A stretch of 64,000 bases of DNA, taken from assembly GCA_017562135.1 (NCBI GenBank), contig QEYB01000926.1, positions 186,001-250,000 on the forward strand, read 5' to 3'. The stretch is from Dipylidium caninum (lineage: Eukaryota > Platyhelminthes > Cestoda > Cyclophyllidea > Dipylidiidae). The position numbers and the translations under genes are program-made. Positions 31,217 through 44,000 of the stretch are shown in pieces. Position 1 is the stretch's first letter, and each line of letters begins with the position of its first letter. The notes under the pieces were generated by a model. The model had not been told where the DNA came from, did no database searches, and saw nothing but the letters and a program-made list of their open reading frames with translations.

Positions 31217-34027
31217 CAATTTCTTCGACACAAACATCAATGACTTTACTTCGAGTGCTCAGATTCCTATGCCCCTTTGGTGTGTATCACCGTCTGTACG
31301 TGTGTGTGCATTGCGATGTTGAATTGAGGCATTCAAATCGCTCCAGTCTCTTTCTATCTCTCCCACACCTTACTCTCATCAGCAAGATACAGAATCATGT
31401 GACGTCGACGAGTCATCTAACAGCGTCGGATGCACTGAGATGGGCGTATACCCGGCAGGCTACAGCAACCACATCATCATTTTCTTCTTTCCTTTAGCTG
31501 ATCTAGATTATTGTAACCTGAAACGATAATATACTCGTGACATCTGATTGAGCCAAAAGGAGTACGCAACACGCCAAGTACCCGGTAAACGTTAAGGCAG
31601 GGAGTTATAGAATTAAGATTGACAGTATTAAAGGATGTCAGATTCCCGTGAGCCGTTGCTCTCATATCAATCAGACCATCTTCCCATTTAATTGAGAGGC
31701 GGGCTTTTGAGGGGAGAAAAAGTGGTAAAATAGTTCACACAAATTAAAATTGACTGGAAATGATGAATGTGGAAGTAAAATATGTATATTACCGTCTCCT
31801 CTCTCTCCTAGAATCACCTAATGTTGCGCTTATTTACCGTAAGCAAAGTAATGCGGTAAAAAATGCAGATCAAATTGATTATATGGCGTGACGGATAGCT
31901 CTAATGTTTCCCCGATTTTTCTCCCGAAATATGTAGAACTGCCACGGCTATAACAGATTTTATAAACTTGAAGTACACCGAGAGAATATGCGTGTTTGGA
32001 GTGAAATCCAATCACATCTCATAACGCTCGGACTTTATGCGGAGAATTCCCCAGAGTGGTTACATTTCCTGCCACGGCTTTTGCCAAATGCACTCTGAAA
32101 CTATACGCAAATAAGAAAGAGAAAAAAGTGGTGTTTGTTTTAATGGAGGCAGCCTCTTCAACACCCACTTACAGGCTTCGGTACGGCCTCGCAACGGTTC
32201 TTGCTCAAAGAGGATCTGAATTATTGCACTGCAACCGAGACGGAGAAATGGCCAGTGGGCAGCAAGGGGAAAGCTGCTCTGAACATTCTCTTTTCAATGT
32301 AGCACACAGCGAGATTAAAATTCCGTCGCAAGCCGCTGATCTGACTCCTTCGAGTGAATCTACCTCTATTCTATTAAGCCTAATGTCCATCTCGGCAACT
32401 TTCACATAATTTAATAGGAAAAAAATTGAAGGATGCTTTTTCGGAGGCTTTTTTCACTCATGTTTAAATAAAACATTATCTCTAATAGCCTAGCCTCTAG
32501 TGTTGGTTGAAGGAAGGTTTCAGATCCCAGCAAGATTATTAGGATTTTTTCAAAGCCTCCGTGCAAATTTGCAATATTCCCTGATAGTAAATTCTTTTTC
32601 GTTCTCTTAATAATTAATGGGCAAAAAATTATCCCTTACTGAAGAATCTATAAATAAGAATAAACATATTTTTGCCTTATTATTCAATTAAGCTCCAGAC
32701 TTGTTTATTATTACACACGTAAATAGAGCGCGAGTTTTTGTTCCGGTTTGGTGCGCGATTGCTTGTGGTGTTGATCGAACGGTCAACATCGGGGGCTGTT
32801 TTCTCACTGCCTTTAGCGGATCGTGAGGAGAAGTTTCGTCCGACCTTCTTGTGCACCACTAACTGCATAACTGGCGGCTTTGCCTTCTGGGAACGGGTAA
32901 AAGAGAGAAATTCGGTTGTCTCAGCCTTAGTCTCCTCAGAGTCTGTAACTCATGCACTACCTAAAAACATTACGCGGAGAATTCTTTGCGTTGAGTCGTT
33001 AGAAGTCGTTTTGTTGGTAGCTATCTCGCAATGCCAGGGGCATCGCTATTTGAGACCCAGGCTAGTTAGTTCATCCGCTCATTTGAAGTTGCTTAGTGCC
33101 AACGCTCAACTAAATGGGTATAAATAGTAGATGTTTGTCTTTTTTAGTGATAGTGTTTTTCGTTTCGACGTGGGGCCACGAAACAGAGCATGCCCTTGTG
33201 ATTTTAGCGTTTCGATTACTTGCCTCAGTTCACTTGAGGCGTCGGGCTAATCAGGGTCTCCATGTCGGAGGTTGTTGATGCAGAGGAAGGATGGAGATGT
33301 CCTGCTTCCCTCCCCCATACCCTCGAACACCTGAAAATCCTCTTCCACCGTCCAAGTCTGCGTCCATACTTTATAAGTCTCCTACGGCCCCTGCGTCTAT
33401 ATTTTGTCATTTTAGCTTTTCCTCACTTTGCATTATCGCCTGAGTTCACAACCCACTTTTCCTCGATTGCTGACACGGTAGCGAATTCCCCGTTAGACAA
33501 CTTAGACTTCGCCCGACAAAATCTACAACACGTCGCAGCGAAGCGGCACAGTCGGACGGGGCTGTCGGAAGCCCCGACGCCAAGTGGAGGCCACCGACGT
33601 CACGTCTTTCAATACGGGCTCCTTTTCCCCTCGCAAAGCAACCCACCGCCTCGCCACCGGCCCCATCCGCACGCCGAGGGCTTCTCGCCTAATACAATTT
33701 GTATGCTCAGTCTAATTGCCTCCCACATACGTGTGAGCATAAAGAAATGCGTCAGGAATGTCGATCTCCTCCTCTTGCCTAAAAATGTATTCTCTTTACT
33801 CCCGCTTCTTTTGTCCCCCACTGACAAAAAATTAGTAGACTGTTTCCTCCTTTCCCCGCCCCCAATCCCCCCTCCTCCGGCGAACTCGCCTACTCCGGAG
33901 GCAGAACGGGAGGTGGATTGCCGCTTATCGTCATCCCAAAGAGGAGGCACAAGACAACATCGAGCATGGGGTGCATTTCCCTTGTTTGACCAAGAGAGAC
34001 GTGGATATGTACACATTGGTGATTGGT
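31217..34027. other. Intergenic between light chain genes C and D
   Basis: AT-rich to about 33 kb, then GC-richer. A 129-codon plus-strand frame at 32738 starts from TTG, and a 259-codon frame at 33262 has Pro/Ser/Arg bias. Neither resembles a known protein or has conserved splice structure, so both are treated as chance. Confidence 0.45.
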
Positions 34028-34350
34028 CTAGGCGCTCTTGAAGAGGAGGATCTGCTGCCCGCCGATATCCAAGGAGATGTGCCTTTTCTTCTCATAGGCA
34101 AATGAGCTGTTTGTGGGAGTGAGAGTATTAGATGAGAAGCGATACACACAACCTACCTGCTGAAATCTCGTCCGACGATACACGTCCACGAGGGTCCGTA
34201 GTGCTCGTCAAAGTACTTTCGAACTTCCGTGGCCACTTGGACAGGCGTAGTCTCTCCGCTGAGCATAATTCGGGCACAGGCGTCGACAACTTCCTGTTGC
34301 ATCGACTCCTTCATGTCTGATTGGTTAACTTTGGCCTTCATGTAACTCAT
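34028..34350 (-). CDS. LC8-type dynein light chain D, 2 exons
   Basis: Exons 34350-34157 and 34106-34028, with a 50-bp intron in phase 2 (AG|C), give 90 residues. It begins MSYMKAKVNQSDMKESMQQE, then YFDEHYGPSWTCIVGRDFSS, then SFAYEKKRHISLDIGG and the end ILLFKSA. It pairs with gene E (MSYFKAKVNQSDMKESMQQE), which lies divergently 3.3 kb away. The open frame continues 15 codons upstream to a GTG. ATG 34350 is chosen because it aligns with gene E. The TATA box TATATAAG is at 34431-34438. The D/E pair differs from B/C mainly in the GGQQ-LLFKSA C-terminus. Confidence 0.92.
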
Positions 34351-34430
34351 TCTCCTATTGGCTGGGCGGCAGAAATTCACGCGACTCCACTTCACTACTT
34401 CGTGTGGGGAAAAAGAGACCTTCCAGCCAA

Positions 34431-34457
34431 CTTATATACCCCCCCTCGTGACCTTGA
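34431..34457 (-). promoter_or_regulatory. TATA box and TCAAGGTCA site of light chain gene D
   Basis: On the minus strand, TATATAAG (34431-34438) is preceded 10 bp upstream by a perfect TCAAGGTCA (34449-34457), the consensus monomer site of FTZ-F1/ERR-type nuclear receptors. A CCAAT on the minus strand lies near 34470. Confidence 0.55.
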
Positions 34458-37400
34458 CACGTTTTTGTTAATTATTGGTGCCATTTGACGCCAAGTTGGT
34501 TCTCCAATGGCGAGAGCAGGAGTTCTGTGTCACCTCCTCACCCCCTCTCGAGATGCGTGCAGGTGCTCGTGCCACAAATGCACGAGCACACGAATTACAT
34601 CAGCACTGTATAACTAACGTGTAGAGTAACACCTCGTTTGCATTTCACCGTGGCCTCTTCGGAGTCAATGCTACTTACATGGAGTAGTTAGTAAAGGGTG
34701 TGGTGCCGATCCTTAACCTCTCTCCGTAATACGATCCCATCCACGCATTGGTCCGACACAGCTCAGCACGTCCGCTCAGCGTCTGCAGCGGTAGACGGAC
34801 TGATGGAAAGAAAGGCCCAGTGAGGACAGGAACAGCGCCGAGATGGTGAACGAAGTGGGCCCCCAATCAGTCCTGACTCCAATTCCGGCTTACTTCGTTG
34901 ATTTTAGTTCACTTTTGGGCGAAGAATAAATTAGGGGGACCCGTAAATTGAAAAGGGGCTCATACGAGCGTCTAATGCGGGCGTTGTGGCAGTGGGGGTG
35001 GCGGAGGAAGGGGCGAGAGTGGTTTGTTGCCATACACACCCACAGCATCGGCATTCTATGGAATTCACAGAGTTGGGACTGGACAAAAACGGTTGAGGAG
35101 GCTAAAAGTTCCCTCCAAGGTATGCTGTCCGCCCCCACCCCAAGCCCCCCTTACATGGCAGGAGTTACACCGCAGCGACATTCTATTTAACCGGGAGACG
35201 AGGAAATGGAATGGTTGGAAGGGTGGACATTGCGCTCGCCGCAGTGTCCGAGGTGGAGGCACCTGCCTGAGGCACAGCAGAAGACAGTGTGTGGACGAGT
35301 GATCCGCTCAATCTCACCTTCCTCCGTGAGGCACCACGCCGACACGATGCAGGTAGTCCGACAGAGTCGACTCCTCGCCTGGGTGACGCATTTCTCCTCC
35401 GCCTCCTTGCAATGATATTCCAAGTCTCCACAAGCCACCACCCTGAAAGGCAATTGGCCGAATGGGTAAGTGTGCTTACCGGGGCCTGGGCGAGGGGAGT
35501 GCCGGGGGGAGGGGAAGAGGGTGGAGGAGATGGTGGGTCGTGGAGGCTGGCAAAAAACGTCATGCTGGAGTCGAGTCGGAATGGTAGCATGTCGAGTCAC
35601 GTGGCTGCTGAAACGTCACCGCAAAACAAGTGACCGCCACTTCGCCTCGTCTCCCTCCCCCCGCCGCTCACCGGCCCAGTGGCCAAGAAAAGTGTTGAGG
35701 CGGTGTTCGTGCGGCCAGCGTTTGGCGAATAAGACGATGTAGTCTAGTCGATATTTTGAGAAAAGTCATTTCTGATAGGGAGAGATGCTTCGGGTGCCAT
35801 GTCACCGTCAACTTGTGCCGAGGTGGCGTGGGGATACTGAGACTCAGGGTGTCGCAACTTGCCCAATGAGCCGCCCTCTCTCCTTTCCCCCATGGCGACG
35901 GCGTCTGTTAAGACACGCCGACGTTGATGTTTGCGTGGGGGGGCCGTGGCGCGGACGAGGGCGAAAAGGGCCTTTGACCATTTCGGAGGGCATGGATTGC
36001 CCTGGGGTCCGCCGGCAGCGCGGTCTCCCGATTCCGCTGTGCCGCCCGCGTTGGGCCCGCAAACGTCAGAGGCAGAGCGGGTCAAAGGCGCCGAGGCGGC
36101 GTTCCCCTCGTCCACCGCCCCTCGTCGTCAGAGTGCGCTGTCGTCCCTCATGCCCCCCCCGCCCACCCCCCGGGGGCAGGCCGTCGGAATCCCCGAAAAC
36201 GAGCTCTTCTGGATCACACGCCCCGCAGAGAAAGACGTGCTCTCCACCCGCACAAACAGAGAATGAGGCAGGCAGGCAGATGCACTGACAAACACACGCC
36301 GAAAGAGAACAAATTGAGCGAAAAGTGTCGCAAGCGTCATCGCATAGGGTGAGATGATGAAGAAGGCAAAAGAAGGTCTGGAAATTACTCTGACGCCATT
36401 CTCAGGGCAACCGCCGGGGCGAAGACGAGGGAGAAGGCGACGCCTACTGCCACGTACACGTCCACGCCGTCCGGTCTCATTTCCACGCGGAGCGCGCCCG
36501 CCCCCTCTGCCCTCGCCGGCCTCCACGTGGACGCGTTGGTTTGAAGAATCGACGAATTGGCGCAGGTGGCCTTTTCGCGCCATTCGGTGATGTGGCGTGG
36601 TGGGGCAGGTCATCCGCCCTTCTCGCCATTCCACGGCGGCGGGACAGGCGCTTTCTCCACTCCGTGGGCGTTGGGGCCGTGGCGATGGCAGTGACATCCT
36701 CCCGCGCCGCGAGGGGTTTTCATTAAACGGCCTCCGTGCGGAAAACGACGTCTTCAAGGCGGCGGGGAACGCGCGGATGCGAAGTCTCATCCTAAGGTTT
36801 GCATCACAGCCTCGAGGATGTTAAACACCGACGGGCCGTGGCAACGACGCATCGGGCGGCGTCGCTCGGGCTTGGCGAGGGTGGCGATGTTGAAGCGTCG
36901 GGAAGTTGACGACGGTTGGGCCCTCGAAACGAATCCCCGTGGCCCGATGGCCCGAGGCGTCTCGTCGCCTCGACAGCCTCTCCACGCCGGCAACATTAAT
37001 GCCACCTCCCGTCGAAATCGCTTCGAGAATGCTGACGTTCTCGTGGTGCCGCGAGTCACCTATTTGCGACGTCATTGTGCACACAAAGGAGAGCGGATCA
37101 ACCCGACGTCTGAGTCATGCGAGTCCTCGCAACCACGCCTGTTCTCGGGGTGCCGCCCTCCACGACGCGGGCTGCGATGCCATCGCTGGTGGCGACGGCG
37201 AAGAGCCTCCGTCCTCCACGATTCGTCCAACACCGCCCCCCTCCGCGCCTCGTGCTCCACCACCCGTCGCCTGTCGCTCGTTGGCCGCACGAGCTGATCT
37301 GCGCGGCGTCGTGGCAGTGAATCACCGCGGCGGGGCTGGAGACGACGCGTAAGGAGATCACGCGCTCCATTCGCTCTTGCACACACACATACACACACAC

Positions 37401-37526
37401 ACATAGCGCGAGAAAAAGAAGGAGGAGAAAGAGAGAGCGAGAGAGAGAGAGGCGCAATCACCGACGCCAGTGAAGCCAATGATAACCGCGCCTGCTCTCT
37501 CTCCTCCTCAAGAGGCCCTTCCTACA
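34458..37526. other. Intergenic between the divergent light chain genes D and E
   Basis: GC-rich with many overlapping chance frames, a G-rich patch near 35500 and a (CA)n tract at about 37380-37403 beside a GAGA tract. No gene recognised. Confidence 0.5.
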
Positions 37527-37532
37527 TATAAG
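37527..37532 (+). promoter_or_regulatory. TATA box of dynein light chain gene E
   Basis: TATAAG in CTACATATAAGAGACG, about 119 bp before the ATG at 37646. The leader includes CACA repeats. Confidence 0.5.
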
Positions 37533-37645
37533 AGACGAGGCCGACGGGTGTGAGAGAGTAGTTCACATCCTCACACACACATACACGTAAACACACACTC
37601 ACACACACCCCGAGTGACAGACATTCGACGGCGCACAGCACAGCG

Positions 37646-38013
37646 ATGAGCTACTTCAAGGCCAAGGTGAACCAGTCGGACATGAAGGAGTCGATGCAGC
37701 AGGAGGCGGTGAACGCCTGTGCGGAGGCCATGAGCCACGAGGGCTCCGCCGTCGCCATCGCAACCGCAGTGCGGAAGCACTTCGACGAGCGTTACGGCGC
37801 CTCGTGGACGTGTATTGTCGGCCGCGACTTCAGTAGGTTAGTCGACGCGACTTTTTGTCTTCTCATTGCCTCTTCCGCGTGTCGTCTCACACACACACTC
37901 TCCTTGTCTCCCTTTTTGCGCCCCTCCCTTTCAGTTCATTCGCCTACGAGAAGAAGAAGCACATCTCGCTGGAAATGGGTGGACAGCAATTCCTGCTCTT
38001 CAAGAGTGCCTAG
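37646..38013 (+). CDS. LC8-type dynein light chain E, 2 exons
   Basis: Exons 37646-37836 and 37935-38013, with a 98-bp intron in phase 2 (AG|T), give 89 residues, the standard LC8 length. It begins MSYFKAKVNQSDMKESMQQE, then AVNACAEAMSHEG, HFDERYGASWTCIVGRDFSS, then SFAYEKKKHISLEMGG and the end FLLFKSA. The usual Pro of the YGPSW motif is Ala here, unlike the other four copies. Codon use is GC-rich like its surroundings, in contrast to the AT-rich genes A-C. It is a divergent neighbour and closest relative of gene D. It probably has an LC8 dimer function, perhaps in the tegument. Localisation is not visible from sequence. Confidence 0.93.
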
Positions 38014-41000
38014 TTTGTCTTTTTTGTTTGAGGAAAATATATTTCTCGTTGTTGAAGTCTTCGTCTTCTCCTTCCTCTTCTGCTCCTCGGCGGCCTCCTC
38101 CGCCTCCTCGGCCCGGTCGCCTCCCGGGGAAGCGAGGAGGGCGAGCTGAGAAAAGAAGTGCCTCCCTGTCCTCAACCCCCCCTCTCACCTCTCCCTCCGC
38201 CCCCCCCCGCGTAGTCTGAGCAGCCGGGACCAAGATGGTCCACCACCCTCGGTCGGCTTCGGTCGGGGCGTGTGCGGGTGTGTGCGCACGGGAGTTGAGC
38301 TTTGGGGGAGGGGGGAGGGGATAGTTGACGCGGACGTGTGATGCTCACCTATTTCCATTTCCCTCCTCCTCTTCCTCCCCTGCCTCTCCTTCTTCTTCTC
38401 CCCGTGTGGAAGGCGAGGTGTTAACGAGGTCGGCACACAGCCAGGCAGTGGTGGTGGGAGGGGGGGGCGGTGAGATGGGCGAGGGATTCGTTTTTACTCC
38501 CAAAGAGGGCGAATGCACTGCCAACCTTAAGTCTCCCCTCCAGCCGAGGCGACGAGGGCTTGGACGGGCGTGGCGTGGCGTGGCGTGGCGGGGCGTGGCG
38601 GGACGACTCTCCGCGCTGAAAAGCGACTCCCCCGCGCCTTGACTCGAGTTTGCCACGGGCCCTGACGATTACACTGGCGTGCAAGGCACCGAGGCGCACC
38701 CTGCTCGGCTACCTCAGCACTCAGGCAGATTGACAGTGGAGTATTAACACACAGTTTGAGTGTGCGTGTGCGTTGGCAGAATTCCAAATGCCTAATGATG
38801 GCAAAGTTGGATTACATGACAAGTTGTCACCCTCTTGCCCTCGAGAGGCGTTGAAAGACGCCAATGTGGCGTTGATTTTGCACTTAACTCTATTCACTCG
38901 CCCCGTCCCTGCGCCTTTTTCCCCTCCCCCGCCTGCACCGCTCCGCCTCGACTCACAAATTTGCATTAATCGGCTTTCCACTTATCTCAAATTCAAAGCC
39001 ACACTGTCTGCAGATCGGAGGAGCTGGTTATGGACCAAAAGTTGAAGGTATTTTCGACTACCTTCACCCTCCCCCGGCTGCCGGTGGAGAAGATGTGAAT
39101 TTAGGGATACGTGAGTGCTGCTGCGGTGAAGGAGGAGCAGCGCCACAATAATGTGTTCTCGGTGGAGGCTGGAAGGACTTGAAGAGGAGGGGAGGGCAGG
39201 GGAGGGGAAGGGAGGGGAGGCGCGACTCCAGCGCTCAGAGAACCCGCGAGGCAAATCGAGACTGACAGTTACTGCATATCGGTTGGCAAGTGGCGAGGAC
39301 GGCCTACTTTTAGTGAAGTCTTTCTGATGAAATCTGCCCTCGCCTTTGCGCTGCCCTTAAAGGCTTCTTCAAAGGGTATGTGACGTCAGCTGCGCGAGCA
39401 CCCTGACTGTGTCGGCTCAAGCGGTAAACGCTGACACCGCCGCCCCACAAGACCTGGGCCTCGGGGTCCCACCGGCTCCGGTGGTGAGCTGGCGGCTCGA
39501 CTGTCAGGTAACTCCATTTTTTCTAAATAGGCTGACGAGAAAGGTATCTCGAAGGCGCAGACACGAGTAGTGTAAGGAGGTCAACGCATACGGTGTCTGG
39601 CCCGCCGCCTCGGACGATGCCAACTGGCGATGGGAAGGTAGGAGGAGCGTGCAACTCGCCCGGCAGCCTGCAGTCTAAATTGACCGGATAGCAGAGTCGA
39701 CCGGCTATTACGTTAATTGCGTCAAAGAGCTCATGCAGGCAGCCTCATGGGGGATCTCACGCCTCCCCTCCCCACCGCCCCTCCCGCCGCTTCGCAAGGA
39801 AAAATCAGCTACTTTAATTATTCCTACTCCTCCTAATAAGTAGTATGTGCCCGTGTAACGGGTCGAGCGGGGCAGGGCGCTTCGGAGCGGGGCCTGGTAG
39901 GCGTGAGATACGGGGTACGTTCTCTCGACAGCACTGTTATTGTCTGCTACAGAGTGAAGAAAGGCAAAATTTGTAGAGTTAGGGGTAGATTTTCATTAGC
40001 AAAAATCTCCTCGTTTTGCGCCTCGCCCAGCCTCAACCGTTGTAGTACCACATCGAGCATGTTCCAAGTAGAAGCTAAATTAAAGAAGTATTGGCTCGTG
40101 TTCATTTTCCATCTTCGCCAGACCGCAAAGAATGCCACACGGCGACCGGTGCGGACGGCGATGATGCCGCGGTCGCGTGCTTTCAACTGATTGGCTAGTT
40201 TAGTCGGTGCCATCCTCGACTAATGACAAAGGTCTCGCCCTGGGAATTGAGGTGTTAGGAGAGTCCGCGGTTGGAGAACCTTAATTTCAGTATAACGGGA
40301 GGGATCTGAAAATTGACGCGAAGTGGAAATTGTCAAACCGTAGTGAATGAGGAAAAGAGGAGCGGGACACGATGCAGCTGCGTTAGATCGCGCACTTCAA
40401 CGCCGTGGCGTGAGTCCTCGAGGTGAGCGAGGAGAAGAGTGGCCACAATTCCGGGTCCACCAGTCACGAAGTCATCGAATTCCTCCAATTTCCTCGGGTT
40501 TGGTTTGTTCTACGATCCATGGCGCCCTCCCTGACTGCGATACGCCTTCAAAACGCTAAGAGTAGAAGAGTGCAACCCAGGATGAGGTGGAGAATGCCAA
40601 TGCGTCCGTCTTCGACCCCTCGTATTGCGGGGAAAGTGAAATTTTTAACAGCTACTGTGTTTCGGCCGAGGCTTACACCACAGCCTGCACCAACAGACCG
40701 TCGTCCGGCCCATCCTCGCCTCCATAACTCGTCCATGGATCCTCTAGTGTACTGTCACACCGACAGCGGTGGCGGTGGCGGGGACGGCTGGGGGCAACTT
40801 TACTCGCCTTTCGGACCTTAGGAAGGCGCATGCCAGTGGGCCAGAAGGGTGTCATCATCCTCCAGCGAAGGGAACCCACCGCCTTTCTTGGTGGGGAAAA
40901 GAGACAGGGGAAACTGCAATTCGTGGGGATTTTTGGAAGATATTTTGTCAATTTGCCCTGGGATCAGGAGAGTGCGAGTCAAATGTCGTCGTCACGCACC

Positions 41001-44000
41001 GACAGGTGGGTCGCGGAGGTCTCCCTGTCCGTTTCCTCCCGTTCTCAGGCACGGAAACTGTTGCCAGAACGGGGTGAGGGCGCGTCCTCCTCTTCTGCCT
41101 TTGCCTGCTCCGAGCCGAAGTGATTTTGACAGAGTCGACTGCAATTGTTCGGTTTTCGCACGAGATGAAGGCACTTTGACCAAGGCAATTCGAAATCCCA
41201 GGAAGCGGGTGTCCCCTTTCGCCCGCCGCCCGCCCTCCAGCCCGCCTTTCCGCCCACCGTCCGACTGCCCGGGCGATTAAACATTCATTCGTGCTGACAG
41301 GAAATGCTGCCATCTACACGGTGCGTCCAGTAAAGTGTCCCCCGCACACTTCCGGGGGTTTTGACTCGCCTCCAATCGCAAGTGGACGGTGGAGAGCCCG
41401 CGCGGAGTCAGCGCGGTTGGCCTCGTCGGGCCGGGCACTTCATCCGAACGCGGTGTTGCGTCGTCTCCGCCAGCCCCGTTTCCCTCGACATCCGAGCCTG
41501 ATATCCAGCAGTCGCGTGGGCCTCCTTCCTGGCCGCCATATTCACAACCGTCCACTCGCGCCACCGCCCTCAGCGGAGGTGAGCGGACTTGGGCGCGCGG
41601 AGGCTTGAGTAGGGGCGGAAGTATGGCTCGGAAAAGGGGGAAAAGAGGAATATTTTTTTGTATTGTTCCCCAAAGCAGTCGGGTGAGGCGAGCGGCCGGG
41701 GCGGCCGGATGGGTAAGTGGGGCTGTGGCGGCTGACTGACCTCACCGAGGCGGACTTTTAACCCTCTGATGCACCCTGAGGTCACCCCGAAGGTAGATTG
41801 GCAGGGAGCATCATCAACACTAGTCGCCTTGTGCGCTGTAGCATCACTCGCAGCTCTAATTGGCAGCAATTTTGTCTTCCCGCGCCGCCACCGCCACCGC
41901 CAGCGTCGCCTCGCTCTCTTATCGCGGTGGTGTTCGACAGCGGAGCGGACTTTCGTCGGGGCAAGGCTAAATCATGGAGGTGTCAGCGTGAGAAGGGGTC
42001 GGTGCAGCCGGGAGGAGGAGGAGGAGGAAGTGGAGGAGGCGCTGAAGCTCCCGCTCGTCCTTCGTCATCCCTCGGGGCCTCTCGACCCTCCAAATGGGCG
42101 GCAAACGTGCCACCAACACTTTGTCCTGCCGACCAGTTTCCCCCTCCCCCCGCCGAAGGGGAGAGAAGGTCCTAAGGCCCCCGAAACGACTCTCACGGGT
42201 CGGGGGGGGGGATGGGCGGGACGAGCTACGAAGCTCACCACCAACTCTCGTGTCCGCGAGACCCCGGACACAGCGTCACGGCCACCCTGAAAGATGCCCG
42301 AGGAAAACAATCCGCCTAATTTGCCATTTTCTCACCTTCTCCCAAGTGTCAGGGTGTTGGGTTCACTCGCTCACCGAATTAAGGCGAGTTTAATTGGTAC
42401 GCCTTTCCCCCGCCCCCTCCTCCTCCTCCTCCTCCTCCTCCCCTCCTCCCCCTCCTCCTCCTTTTCAGTCTCCTCCTCCTCCTGGGGCACAGGCCGCCAA
42501 ATATAGCGAGGCCTCGTTAAATATTTAAATCCCCTCGGAGAGAGGTAAAAATCAAAAGGCAGGCAAGTCGGCAATTGGCCGGGTCGTGCCGGGGCTTGAT
42601 TAAAAGGTGGAGATAGAGCAAACCCAGGGAGGGGGGCGAGGGAGAGAGGGGACGCGGAGGATTCCGCGCGTGTCACGCATGTGTGACATAGCGGAGTGCA
42701 TTTTGCGAGGCGAGGGGAATTTTATGAAAGCGGCTCCACCGCTTTCTGCCTCCAAGCCCTCTTGGTCATCCTCTTTCCCCCGTTTTTCCATTAAAATGAA
42801 CCTTTCTGGTGTATTTACAAAGTGGCATAAAGACAGGTGACTTCTATCCTCGTCCGACCGGCTCTACCCCGCTCGAGGGCGGCAGTCCTCGACCTTTCGC
42901 AGTCCGCAGTGCGGGCGTTGAGGCGGTCTATGTACCCCCCACCGTTTCCCCCACCCCCTCCACCCCGTTGCCGTTCACAGCGGAGCCCCCCTTCCTCGGG
43001 TGCCCGGCGATCGGGCGGCGAAGTGGGAGCTGGCAAAAACAATCAGGGCGTGGCTGGGGGGCAGGCGGGAGGGTGGAGGCGTTCATTTAGACCAAAACGG
43101 AGGCTTACTTGTCAGTGCACTCGACCCGTCTGTCACCAGCCCGTCTGCAGGTCGTGTGCGAGCGACAACACAAAAATATGCTCATTTTGACTGCCAGACT
43201 GAGGGCAGGAGCCTCGTGCCCTCTCCTCCGGCCCCGGGAGCCGCGCCCATTCGTATATCGTCTGGACGAAGTAGTCCGAGGCGCTTGGGGGCTGTGACAG
43301 CGAGACAACCTCCCCCGGCGGTGGCGGTGGCGGCGGGACGGCGCGCTGGCAGAATCTGCCACGTAGACGCAACCAGATGGCTCGTTAATGTGGTTTTGCC
43401 CCTAATAGGAGGCACTTAACTCACCGACACCGCTTCCGCCAATGAGGACAGCGCGCCGGCCACTTAGGTTGTCGCTCCTCGGCTGCTCCACCTCGCTCCC
43501 TCGCCCTCGCCCTCGCCCTCGGAGAGGAAGAAATCAGACAGGAGGCGCCAGACAATGGAGGGCATTGTTGCCTGGTGCGCGATTTCCCTCCTCCGGCCTC
43601 CGGCTCGCCTATGCAGGGTGGAGCTGCCAAAGGGACGAATTTATCCGGCCGTCTTTTCAGGAGGGCATTTAACCACTTCTTTTCTCCCTCCTTCCTCCCA
43701 ACCTCGTTCTCACACCGATCAGGTATTGTGGAGGGTGAACGACGAAGGGGCCGTCTGGAATCTCCCTTCAAAAGAGAGGGTGGCGGCACTTCATCTCCTT
43801 AGCTAATTAATAATGGGGAAGGCGGCTCCGTCCAGTCTATTTTCCCGACGGGGCAGCACTCTCTCATAGGCCCCATCGCCGCTTCTCGGCCGCCCCCCCC
43901 CCCCCACCGACACTGTCTCCTGGCCACGTCTCGGCGCCCCGCCTGCCTCCACGTGGCCCGCTTCTGCAGCCCCGAGGCTGCGTGGGTGGCCGGGGCGACT

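Noticed and set aside
32738..33127. 129-codon plus-strand frame
   Set aside because: Starts at TTG, no recognised domain and no splice or promoter support.
33262..34041. 259-codon plus-strand frame
   Set aside because: Low-complexity Pro/Ser composition and overlaps the last exon of light chain D in antisense, so the frame is largely chance.
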